In this document: positions 52,204-59,817 of the stretch, one piece after another
Layout: each line of letters begins with the position of its first letter
Position numbering within the stretch: the stretch's first letter is position 1
Source: an uncultured Bacteroidales bacterium
Lineage (GTDB): Bacteria; Bacteroidota; Bacteroidia; Bacteroidales; WCHB1-69
DNA length: 64,000 nucleotides
Direction: 5' to 3'
Assembly: GCA_946407715.1 (NCBI GenBank)
Contig: CAMJPH010000004.1
Location: 9,822 to 73,821 of the forward strand
Position numbers and translations under genes: made by a program
The notes under the pieces: generated by a model
What the model saw: only the letters and a program-made list of their open reading frames with translations
What the model was told of the DNA's origin: nothing
Database searches by the model: none

Positions 52204-53868
52204 ATGGAGAATGAAAAAAAACAGGTTGAACCGACACGACATTTTTTCACTTATTATAACCGCACGATTCCGGAAAATTGGAACTCGCCGGCGTTGACTG
52301 ATTACAACGGCACCACGAGTTACACTTATGGCGAGATGGCCGCGCAGATGTTCAAGCTTCAGATCCTGCTGGAGCAGGCTGGGGTAGGGCGTGGCGACAA
52401 GGTGGTCATTTGCAGTCGGAACTGTGCCAACTGGGCGGTGGCGTTGCTGGCCATTGCCACCAATCAAGGAGTCATTGTTTCCATTATGGACGCTTTTGCA
52501 CCGGCTGACATCGAGGGATTGGTTAACCACTCGGATGCCAAGGCGATGTTTGTCAGCCAAAATGTTTGGAAAAATATTGACATCCAGCATCTTGAGAATG
52601 TCAACCTCGTTGTTGACACGAATGATTTCCAGCTGCTTTATGCTCGTACGGAACAACAGGAGACCGCATACGCGCAGTTCCGCGACCTTTTCCGCGACCG
52701 TTATCCACGCGGGTTGAGCCGAGAGGACATCAAACTGCCTACCGACAACCTTGACGAACTGATGATCATCAACTACACGTCAGGGACCACGGGTGCGCCG
52801 CGCGGTGCGATGCTGACTTACCGGAACATATCCGCCAATGTGCAGTACAGCCAGGAGGAGATTCCCAACCATGCCGGTTGGACGGAGGTCTGCATGTTGC
52901 CGTTGGCCCACATGTTCGGCATGACTATCGAGTTCCTCTATCAAGTGGCGGGCGGCTGCCATGTTTATTTCCTCGGAAAGACTCCCTCGCCCGCGACGTT
53001 GCTGAAATGCTACTCCGAGACGAAACCTTACATGATTCTGACGGTGCCGTTGGTGATTGAGAAAATCTTCCATTCGAAGATATTTCCTGCCTTGAGAAAG
53101 CCAGGTGTCAGGACATTGTGGAACACGCCGTTGCTATGTAAAATCGTAGAGAAGAAAATCTACAGCCAGCTGATGAATGCGTTTGGCGGCAACCTGATTT
53201 GGCTGATCACAGGCGGTGCCGCGCTGAACGCCAATGTGGAGAAAGTGCTGCGTCGTATCAAGTTCCCGCTGGTGGTGGGCTACGGCATGACCGAAGCCGG
53301 TCCGTTGGTGAGCTACGAACATTGGTACAAGCAGCCGATCGGATCTTGCGGCAAGGTGGTGACCCGAAACGAGGTGATTGTCAACTCGCCCGATCCGCAG
53401 CATGAAGTCGGCGAGATTCTCTTCCGTGGCGAGCATGTGATGCAAGGCTATTACAAGAATGAGGAAGCCACGAAATCCGCCATAGACAACGATGGTTGGC
53501 TGCACACAGGTGACCTCGGGCTTATGGATAGGCAGGGCAACCTTTACATTAAAGGCCGTTCCAAGGCGATGATTCTGACCTCTAGCGGACAAAACATCTA
53601 TCCGGAAGAATTGGAGTCGAAAATCAGCACGTTGCCCGGTGTGGGTGAGAATGTGGTGGTAGGCCGTAAGGGAAAGCTTGTGGCGCTTGTCTATCCTGAT
53701 CCTGCTTTCGACTGGTCGAAAATCACCGTCGAAGAGCAGATGCAGAAAAATTTGGAAACCCTCAACACGATGGTGGCCAAATACGAGCGTGTTTCCGCCA
53801 TTGAAACGGTGGAGCAGGAATTCGCGAAGACCCCCAAACGGTCGATACGCAGGTTTTTGTACAAATAA
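52204..53868 (+). CDS. AMP-forming acyl-CoA synthetase (long-chain type)
   Basis: A TTG two codons upstream is also in frame, but ATG 52204 is preferred; 554 residues. The AMP-binding motif is YTSGTTGAPRGAML, with GYGMTEAGPLVSYE as the A5 motif, WLHTGDLGLMDRQGNLYIKGR as A7/A8 and a Lys in the C-terminal KTPKRSIRRFLY. It activates fatty acids with ATP and CoA. It is followed after 21 bases by the nitroreductase gene and may be co-transcribed. Confidence 0.94.
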   Translation: MENEKKQVEPTRHFFTYYNRTIPENWNSPALTDYNGTTSYTYGEMAAQMFKLQILLEQAGVGRGDKVVICSRNCANWAVALLAIATNQGVIVSIMDAFAPADIEGLVNHSDAKAMFVSQNVWKNIDIQHLENVNLVVDTNDFQLLYARTEQQETAYAQFRDLFRDRYPRGLSREDIKLPTDNLDELMIINYTSGTTGAPRGAMLTYRNISANVQYSQEEIPNHAGWTEVCMLPLAHMFGMTIEFLYQVAGGCHVYFLGKTPSPATLLKCYSETKPYMILTVPLVIEKIFHSKIFPALRKPGVRTLWNTPLLCKIVEKKIYSQLMNAFGGNLIWLITGGAALNANVEKVLRRIKFPLVVGYGMTEAGPLVSYEHWYKQPIGSCGKVVTRNEVIVNSPDPQHEVGEILFRGEHVMQGYYKNEEATKSAIDNDGWLHTGDLGLMDRQGNLYIKGRSKAMILTSSGQNIYPEELESKISTLPGVGENVVVGRKGKLVALVYPDPAFDWSKITVEEQMQKNLETLNTMVAKYERVSAIETVEQEFAKTPKRSIRRFLYK

Positions 53869-53889
53869 AGAGGACGACATCATACTGCT

Positions 53890-54579
53890 ATGACCTTACA
53901 AGAAGCCATCGTTGCCCGCCACAGCGTGCGGCAATACATTGAAAAGCCCATTGAGGCGGAGAAAATCCAACAATTGCAAACCCTCATCGACGAGTGCAAC
54001 CGCGAGGGCGGGCTGCATATACAGTTAGTGACAGAGGAACCCAACGCCTTTGCCGGCGGGATGGCCAAGTACGGCAAGTTCCGCGGCGTGCGCAACTACA
54101 TCGCTATGATCTGCAAGAAGGGCGACGATGTGAAACTCGGCTACTACGGCGAGCAGGTGATCCTGTTAGCGCAAACGCTCGGACTGAACACCTGCTGGGT
54201 GGGACTCTCCTTCCGCAAGCAGCCCGACCAGTACAAGGTGGACGACGGCGAGACGCTCGTCTGCGTGGTGTCGCTCGGCTATGGTGCCAACCAAGGGGTG
54301 CAGCACCCGCAGAAACGGACTCTCGCCGACGTGACTGACGACCAGCGCACCGCCGACCACGGGAAGCCCTTCCCCGAGTGGTTCGTGCATGGCGCGGAGG
54401 CCGCATTGTTGGCACCCACGGCCGTGAACCAACAGAAGTTCGTGTTTGCCTTGCACGATGGCAACCGTGTGGAGGCCAAGGCGAAGTTCTCCCTCATCGG
54501 CTATGCCAAACTCGACCTCGGCATCGCCAAATGCCACTTCGAGATCGGCGCGGGGGAAGGGAGTTTTGAGTGGTTATAG
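53890..54579 (+). CDS. Nitroreductase family protein
   Basis: The 229-residue protein has the nitroreductase start LQEAIVARHSVRQYIEKPI with Arg/Ser FMN contacts. The middle GYYGEQVILLAQTLGLNTCWVGL and the C-terminal half (LAPTAVNQQKFVF) match the TM1586_NiRdase-type double-domain form. FMN-dependent reduction of quinones or nitro compounds is the family role. It starts 21 bases after the acyl-CoA synthetase. Confidence 0.9.
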   Translation: MTLQEAIVARHSVRQYIEKPIEAEKIQQLQTLIDECNREGGLHIQLVTEEPNAFAGGMAKYGKFRGVRNYIAMICKKGDDVKLGYYGEQVILLAQTLGLNTCWVGLSFRKQPDQYKVDDGETLVCVVSLGYGANQGVQHPQKRTLADVTDDQRTADHGKPFPEWFVHGAEAALLAPTAVNQQKFVFALHDGNRVEAKAKFSLIGYAKLDLGIAKCHFEIGAGEGSFEWL

Positions 54580-54716
54580 CATTTGGTCGCATCTCTTCGA
54601 GATGCGACCTGCAGTGCGTGCGTGACACCTCTCCGAGGCATCACCACACGATTGACAAACAATTTGTATATTGAAAAAAATGAGGTGAGGTTAAGGCTGT
54701 TCATCGGAAAAAAGTG

Positions 54717-54724
54717 TATCTTTG
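54717..54724 (+). promoter_or_regulatory. -7 element for the DUF3791-DUF3990 cassette
   Basis: TATCTTTG matches TAnnTTTG exactly, 32 bases before the ATG at 54757; it rules out the upstream frame start at 54583. Confidence 0.7.
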
Positions 54725-54756
54725 CATTTTGGGATAAGGAAAAACTAATACTTGTT

Positions 54757-54972
54757 ATGAGCAAATATGAGATTCCATTTTTAACAGCTGCCGTGCAGGC
54801 TTTCGGACAACGTTTCGCGATGCCCCGACAAGCAGCGTTCAACTACCTGCACAAGCACAAAGGACTATCCTTCCTGATTGAGTTTTACGATGTGGAACAT
54901 CTTCAGTCGATGGATGAAACTATAGACGATCTGCTCATTATTTGCCAACAAAACGGAGGTTTGCTTGCATGA
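54757..54972 (+). CDS. DUF3791 small protein, antitoxin candidate
   Basis: The ATG at 54757, after the promoter at 54717-54724, gives 71 residues. The sequence fits DUF3791: a helical N-terminus (IPFLTAAVQAFGQRF), then YLHKHKGLSFLIEFYDVEHL and an acidic end. DUF3791 genes are commonly next to DUF3990 genes in Bacteroidota and Firmicutes. The stop overlaps the next start in ATGA, so translation is coupled. By position and size it is the likely antitoxin or regulator of the cassette. Confidence 0.85.
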   Translation: MSKYEIPFLTAAVQAFGQRFAMPRQAAFNYLHKHKGLSFLIEFYDVEHLQSMDETIDDLLIICQQNGGLLA

Positions 54973-55457
54973 AACTATACCACGGTACAAATACTGACAT
55001 TGAGGTGATAGACCTCTCCCGAGGCTTGCGACACAAAGACTTCGGCAAAGGATTCTATGCAACACCAGACAGAACAACTGCTGTACGTATGGCCCAAAAA
55101 CGAACTCGACTTTTTGGAGGGGAAGCTACGTTGATAACCTACGAATTTGACGAAACGACATTGCCATCAGATTTGAAGATAAAACGATTTCCTGAAAAAG
55201 CTACTGTAGAGTGGCTTTTGTTTGTGGATGCAAATCGTGATAGAAAGAACACATCGTCCATTCACGATTACGACATCGTTATTGGCCCGATTGCTAATGA
55301 TGGTGTTGTGCTGCAACTGACCAATTATCGTGAAGGTATTTATTCTCCCGAACAGGCCGCATTGTTGTTACAAGACAAATATCTTGGCCAGCAATATTAC
55401 TTTGGAACAGACAGAGCTCTGTGTTTCCTCCATAAAATAAATGTTGAAACCGTATGA
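54969..55457 (+). CDS. DUF3990 ADP-ribosyltransferase-like toxin candidate
   Basis: The ATG at 54969 overlaps the DUF3791 stop (ATGA) and opens MKLYHGTNTDIEVIDL, giving 162 residues. YHGT, then GKGFYATPDRTTAVRMA and the later YFGTDRALCFL, are the DUF3990 marks; the YHGT...FY.T pattern resembles the ADP-ribosyltransferase fold. Such proteins are considered toxins that modify a host or phage target, though the target is unproven. Its stop overlaps the third gene in ATGA. Confidence 0.85.
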   Translation: MKLYHGTNTDIEVIDLSRGLRHKDFGKGFYATPDRTTAVRMAQKRTRLFGGEATLITYEFDETTLPSDLKIKRFPEKATVEWLLFVDANRDRKNTSSIHDYDIVIGPIANDGVVLQLTNYREGIYSPEQAALLLQDKYLGQQYYFGTDRALCFLHKINVETV

Positions 55458-55981
55458 TTCAGCCAAATCATCACCAAATAGCGACATATCTTACCGACTA
55501 CGCCTTGAGCGAGTTGGTGAAATATGTGATGGAGGACACTGGGAGCAGTATTGAGCAGGCAATGGAGAAGGTCTATAATTCCCCATTGATGGATATCTTG
55601 CAGGATGAGGAAGGCGAGTTGTATGTGCAAAGCCCAGCGTATCTGTATGAGCTGATGAATATTCAGATGACATCAAAATATAAGGATATTTGGTTTGGTT
55701 GTCTTCATGTTAAAACTCGTTCAAGAAATAATGAATTATTGGGTGATGTGGAAGGCGCATACGCCCAAACAATTGCAAAAGCCCATAACAAAGATGAATT
55801 TGTTTCTTTACTTAAAGAATACACTTTAAATTATGATCTCGAGTATGTCGAATTAGAAGACATATCCACTTTGCAATACCGTTTGTGGAACCAACTGCCA
55901 GTTTCCGAAGCGTTACTTGAAGAAGCGAAATCTTTACAAGATTACGGACATATTCGTTTCAGCACATTCCACACTTATTAA
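55454..55981 (+). CDS. Third gene of the DUF3791-DUF3990 cassette
   Basis: The 175-residue protein begins at an ATG that overlaps the DUF3990 stop. Its first 60 residues (ALSELVKYVMEDTGSSIEQA, then YNSPLMDILQDEEGELYVQS with an AYLYELM end) look like a small helical family often found beside DUF3990. The remaining 110 residues are unrecognised, rich in Glu and Leu, with LLKEYTLNYDLEYVELEDI. It could be a second antitoxin, with the extension a separate domain. No membrane segment is seen. Confidence 0.7.
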   Translation: MIQPNHHQIATYLTDYALSELVKYVMEDTGSSIEQAMEKVYNSPLMDILQDEEGELYVQSPAYLYELMNIQMTSKYKDIWFGCLHVKTRSRNNELLGDVEGAYAQTIAKAHNKDEFVSLLKEYTLNYDLEYVELEDISTLQYRLWNQLPVSEALLEEAKSLQDYGHIRFSTFHTY

Positions 55982-56146
55982 TATTCCATTAACCGAACAA
56001 AGGAAAGATAGTCATGAAGAAAACTATACCCTTTGGGTGCCAAACTTCGAGATAGAATCGCACATTTACTCTTTGGGGATTTAGCAAAATCGACAAACAA
56101 TATAAAGGCCTCTTAAAAATGTGTAAACATTAACCCTGAATTCATT

Positions 56147-57271
56147 ATGAAAGATATGAGCAATCAACCCGATCGCAGTACACAGATTATCCGCACCAGT
56201 TGGATCGGCATCGCCGCCAACGTGCTTTTGGCGGCTTTCAAGGCCGGTGTCGGCATCGTGGCCAGCAGTGTGGCCATCGTGATGGACGCCGTCAACAACC
56301 TCAGCGACGCGCTGTCGAGCGTCATCACCATCGTGGGCACGAAGCTCTCGCAGCGTCCCGCCGACCGCAAGCATCCCTTCGGCTTCGGACGCATCGAGTA
56401 CTTCAGCGCCATCATCATCGCCGTCATCGTGCTGTCGGCGGGCATCACCTCGCTCATCGAGTCGGTGAAGAAGATCTTCCACCCCACGGAGCCGAGCTAC
56501 ACGACGGTGACGCTTGTGGTCATCGTGGTGGCCATCGCGGTGAAGATCCTGTTGGGGCTGTTCGTGAAACGCAAGGGCACGCAGCTGAAGAGCGACGCGC
56601 TGATTGCCTCCGGCTCCGATGCGCTGTTCGATGCCATCATCACCTTGGCCACGCTCGTGTCGGCAGGCATTATGCTGCTGTGGAACGTCTCCATCGACGG
56701 CTACCTCGGCGCGCTGATCTCGTTAGTCATCATCAAGGCCGGTATCGAGATGCTCGCCTCGCCCGTCAACGAGCTGTTGGGCACCAGCATCCCGGCGGAG
56801 CTCACCTCCCAGATCAAGCAGGAGGTCGGCGAGTTCGAGGGCGTACACGGGGTGTATGACCTCATCCTCCACAACTACGGTCCCGACGTGAAGATCGGCT
56901 CACTGCACGTCAGCGTCTATGACACAATGTCGGCGCACGAGATTCACGGACTCACGCGCAAGATTTCCACGCAGATGTTTATGCGGCACGGCATCATCAT
57001 GACCGTCGGGGTTTATGCCATCGCCACCGGCGAGAACCGGATGGCCGAGTTGCAGACGCAGGTGATACAGACGCTGTCCGCCCACCAAGAGATTGTCCAG
57101 GTACACGGTTTCTACTATTCGGAGCGCGACAAGATGCTCTCCGTCGATGTGGTCCCAGATATCTCCGTCCACGATGACGCCGCCCTCATCGCGCAGCTCA
57201 CCGCCGAGATACAGTCCTTAGTGCCGGGGATGGATGTAGTGGTCGTGGTGGACCACAACTACAGCGAGTGA
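56147..57271 (+). CDS. Cation diffusion facilitator (CDF) transporter
   Basis: The 374-residue protein has the CDF pattern. TM1-TM6 lie in the first 220 residues with metal-site helices (VIMDAVNNLSDALSSVITIV and DALIASGSDALFDAIITLA), and HPFGFGRIEYFSAII sits between TM2 and TM3. The cytosolic C-terminal domain contains VYDLILHNYGPDVKIGSLHV and HEIHGLTRKI. It exports Zn2+ or another divalent metal by proton antiport. No regulator is adjacent. The gene is GC-richer than its neighbours upstream. Confidence 0.94.
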   Translation: MKDMSNQPDRSTQIIRTSWIGIAANVLLAAFKAGVGIVASSVAIVMDAVNNLSDALSSVITIVGTKLSQRPADRKHPFGFGRIEYFSAIIIAVIVLSAGITSLIESVKKIFHPTEPSYTTVTLVVIVVAIAVKILLGLFVKRKGTQLKSDALIASGSDALFDAIITLATLVSAGIMLLWNVSIDGYLGALISLVIIKAGIEMLASPVNELLGTSIPAELTSQIKQEVGEFEGVHGVYDLILHNYGPDVKIGSLHVSVYDTMSAHEIHGLTRKISTQMFMRHGIIMTVGVYAIATGENRMAELQTQVIQTLSAHQEIVQVHGFYYSERDKMLSVDVVPDISVHDDAALIAQLTAEIQSLVPGMDVVVVVDHNYSE

Positions 57272-57339
57272 GGGGGCGGGGGATCATCATCAATTCGGAA
57301 ACGGGGGCGTTGGAGGAGATTGGGAAATAACACGATGTG

Positions 57340-57466
57340 AAACTCAGGTGCGGAAACTGTATGTTTTAATATGGTTTCCGCACCTGAGTTTACTCGTTTT
57401 CCGGCATAAATGTAAAACTCGGGTGCGAAAACCCATAAAAAAAACAATGTTTCCGCACTTGAGTTT
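57340..57466. repeat. Two tandem inverted repeats upstream of the DUF234-type ATPase
   Basis: The first repeat is AAACTCAGGTGCGGAAAC (57340-57357) and its exact inverse (57374-57391). The second is AAACTCGGGTGCGAAAAC (57415-57432) with GTTTCCGCACTTGAGTTT (57449-57466), inverse with a few changes. Both have 18-base arms and a 16-base loop and are spaced exactly 75 bases apart. A partial fifth half-site (TTTGCACCCGAAAA) overlaps the promoter at 57483-57490. Confidence 0.85.
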
Positions 57467-57482
57467 GATATGATATTTTTTC

Positions 57483-57490
57483 TATTTTTG
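57483..57490 (+). promoter_or_regulatory. -7 element for the ATPase gene, overlapping a partial repeat half-site
   Basis: TATTTTTG matches TAnnTTTG, 19 bases before the ATG at 57510. The next bases GCACCCGA are the inverse of the repeat core TCGGGTGC. Confidence 0.65.
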
Positions 57491-57509
57491 CACCCGAAAA
57501 ACAGTCGTT

Positions 57510-58943
57510 ATGGACAAGAACCTCTTTATCGGGCGTGAGTATGAAATCCGCCAGTTGAAAAAATACCGCAACTCCAAGGAATCGGAGTTCGTCATCGTCT
57601 ATGGCAGCCGCCGCGTCGGGAAGACCTTCCTCGTCAAGGAGTTCTTCGACGACACGTACGACTTCAAGGTTACGGGACTTTACAAGAAACCCAAAAAGAC
57701 GCAACTCAAGAACTTCTACCTCGCCCTGCAGGAATACGGCGCAGACGTGAAGAAGGCGCCGACGGACTGGTTGGAGGCTTTTGCCGAACTGAAGAAACTC
57801 CTGAAAAACATTAACGAAGACAGGAAGAAAATCGTCTTTATCGACGAGCTTCCGTGGCTGGACACCCGGCAGAGCGAGTTCTTGGCGGCCTTCGAATCTT
57901 TCTGGAACGGTTGGGGCGCCCAACAGAACGACATCATGCTGGTGGTGTGCGGCTCCGCTACCACGTGGATCACCAAAAAAATCCTGTCCGACAAGGGTGG
58001 CTTGTTCAACCGTGCCGCACGACGGCTCTACCTGAAGCCGTTCACCCTCGAGGAAACAGAAAGGTATTTGGTCTCGCGGGGCATCCATTGGAACCGTTAC
58101 GACATCGTGGAGTGCTACATGACGATGGGCGGCATCCCTTATTATCTGAAGCTCCTCGACAACGAGCTCTCATACCTCGCCAACATCGATGCTGTGTTCT
58201 TCAAGCCCAAAGGCCCGCTGTGGGATGAGTTCGACCACCTTTACGCGACCTTGTTCGGTACCTCGAAAGGATACCTGAAAATCATTGAGGCGTTGGCCAC
58301 GAAGAAATCGGGCCTCACCCGGAAAGAGATCGTCAACGAAACACATTTAGAAGACAACGGACTTCTCACGGAAATGCTGAAAAACCTGTCGGACAGTCAG
58401 TTCGCAAGGGCATACAACACCTTTGGCTATAATGAGAAGAACGTGGTGTACCAGCTCTCCGACTATTTCACGCTGTTTTACCTTCGCTTCTTGAAAGGGA
58501 AGCAAAATCCCGACGAACACTTTTGGAGCCACTCTCTCGACAACCCGGCAAAAAGCAGCTGGGCGGGGCAGACCTTTGAGCAAGTATGCAAAGATCATAT
58601 CAGCCAAATCAAAAAAGCCATCGGAATCAGCGCATTGTTGACGGACATTTCCACTTGGCAAGGCTCTTCGGAAAGCGGGAAGGCGCAGATTGACCTCGTC
58701 ATCGACCGTCGCGACCGTACGATCAACATTGGCGAAATCAAGTTCTCCGTGGATGAGTTTGCCATCGACAAGGATTATGAGGAGAAGCTCAGAAAGAAGC
58801 TCCAGGTGTTCCGCGAAGCCACTCACACTCGCAAAGCCTTGCAGTTGGTCATGATCACCACTTACGGAATCCGGCAGAACGCCCATAGCGGCATCGTTCA
58901 GACACAGGTGAAGATGGACGACTTGTTTGTGAAAGAAGCCTGA
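57510..58943 (+). CDS. AAA ATPase with C-terminal PD-(D/E)XK-like domain (DUF234 type)
   Basis: The 477-residue protein has IGREYEIRQLKKY, Walker A GSRRVGKT (residues 32-39), Walker B IVFIDELPWLD, and VVCGSATTWI as sensor 1. A winged helix is likely around 260-300. The C-terminal domain carries QIDLVIDRRDRTINIGEIKF, whose Asp and Glu-x-Lys are the PD-(D/E)XK pattern. Such ATPases occur in many copies in Bacteroidota and archaea with no settled role; mobility or defence is suggested. It has its own promoter next to paired inverted repeats. Confidence 0.9.
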   Translation: MDKNLFIGREYEIRQLKKYRNSKESEFVIVYGSRRVGKTFLVKEFFDDTYDFKVTGLYKKPKKTQLKNFYLALQEYGADVKKAPTDWLEAFAELKKLLKNINEDRKKIVFIDELPWLDTRQSEFLAAFESFWNGWGAQQNDIMLVVCGSATTWITKKILSDKGGLFNRAARRLYLKPFTLEETERYLVSRGIHWNRYDIVECYMTMGGIPYYLKLLDNELSYLANIDAVFFKPKGPLWDEFDHLYATLFGTSKGYLKIIEALATKKSGLTRKEIVNETHLEDNGLLTEMLKNLSDSQFARAYNTFGYNEKNVVYQLSDYFTLFYLRFLKGKQNPDEHFWSHSLDNPAKSSWAGQTFEQVCKDHISQIKKAIGISALLTDISTWQGSSESGKAQIDLVIDRRDRTINIGEIKFSVDEFAIDKDYEEKLRKKLQVFREATHTRKALQLVMITTYGIRQNAHSGIVQTQVKMDDLFVKEA

Positions 58944-58954
58944 TTTCGGATATC

Positions 58955-59389
58955 ATGCTGACCGTCCGCCATATACGCCACTGGTACGAGCCGAAGCTGC
59001 CGCATGCCGTCTTCATCAACGGGTTTTTCGCCGGGATGATGAGGGACCACGACCTGCGCATTGAGGCGCCGCCTGGAACATACAGCCTCAAAGTGCAGTT
59101 CGGCGGTCCGCTGCGTTTGGGCAAAAGCGGCAAGAGCATTGACCTTTCACTGTCATCCACCGCGCAGGTGGAGATACCGCAAAACGGCGAGGTTCTCTGC
59201 ACCTTCCACGACCGCGAACGACTCTGGAACATCCTGTTCGACATCGACCTCGTCTTATGGATCGTCTCCTGGTTCGTCACGATGCCCCCGCTCTACAAGA
59301 TTCTTTCCAATGTCTTCTTCGCGATTTGGCTGGTGCGGTTAGTGGTGATACGGAAGCGGTATTATACGATATGTTGTACGAATCCCTAA
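58955..59389 (+). CDS. hypothetical protein with C-terminal membrane segment
   Basis: The family of this 144-residue protein is not recognised. The N-terminal 90 residues look like a small beta domain (IEAPPGTYSLKVQFGG, with PGTYSL also seen in lipid- or sugar-linked beta-sandwiches). It ends with hydrophobic helices (ILFDIDLVLWIVSWFV and FFAIWLVRLVVI). It begins 12 bases after the ATPase stop and could be co-transcribed with it. Confidence 0.65.
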   Translation: MLTVRHIRHWYEPKLPHAVFINGFFAGMMRDHDLRIEAPPGTYSLKVQFGGPLRLGKSGKSIDLSLSSTAQVEIPQNGEVLCTFHDRERLWNILFDIDLVLWIVSWFVTMPPLYKILSNVFFAIWLVRLVVIRKRYYTICCTNP

Positions 59390-59412
59390 TGAATAGGAAC
59401 GCTTAAGCCGGT

Positions 59413-59767
59413 TTATTTCACCATGAATTTCGACGTTTTTTGAAAATCCTTACCCTTGAGAATCAAAAAATAGAACCCGTTTTCCAAATCAGAGACAGAG
59501 ATCTTCCCATAAGAGGAACTTGCCATCCGTTTCGCGGTAACCATCCACCACCATATTATGCCCGGCCGTCCCCTCGGGATTTTCCACGGCCAAATGGGCG
59601 GGATATCCGGCTTGCAAATTGGAAATCAAGGTCGCGTACATAAGAGAATCGGGGTTGCGGAACAATCGGCAGTTGGTGAATCCGAACCGCTGATAGGCAT
59701 CATACGCCTGGTCCACCGCAAAAGAGACAGTTACACACGTGTTAAAGTTTTTGATGAAAAGAACCAT
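59413..59767 (-). pseudogene. Remnant of a C10-type peptidase with a type IX secretion tail
   Basis: On the minus strand, 59489-59767 reads as a 92-residue frame whose LQAGYPAHLAVENPEG followed by GHNMVVDGY matches the His-containing end of streptopain-like (C10) peptidases. It then runs out at LWEDLCL. In another frame the last part, ending at 59413, reads SVSDLENGFYFLILKGKDF and SKFMVK then stop, a classic T9SS C-terminal sorting tail. The two pieces are joined by a frameshift or deletion, and the N-terminal catalytic Cys half is missing. It is a decayed secreted protease gene lying between two live genes. Confidence 0.7.
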
Positions 59768-59783
59768 AACATTATAAAAAGTG

Positions 59784-59791
59784 TATTTTTG
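59784..59791 (+). promoter_or_regulatory. -7 element for purF
   Basis: TATTTTTG matches TAnnTTTG, 26 bases before the purF ATG; it partly overlaps the old peptidase remnant region. Confidence 0.65.
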
Positions 59792-59817
59792 TCGCTTTAT
59801 TTATTTTTAACAAACAA

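Noticed and set aside
54583..54756. N-terminal extension of the DUF3791 gene
   Set aside because: The exact -7 element at 54717-54724 lies inside it and the DUF3791 homology starts at the ATG at 54757.
57340..57466. CRISPR array
   Set aside because: The repeats alternate in orientation and are only four, with 16- and 23-base gaps of differing kind; no cas gene is present. They are inverted repeat pairs.
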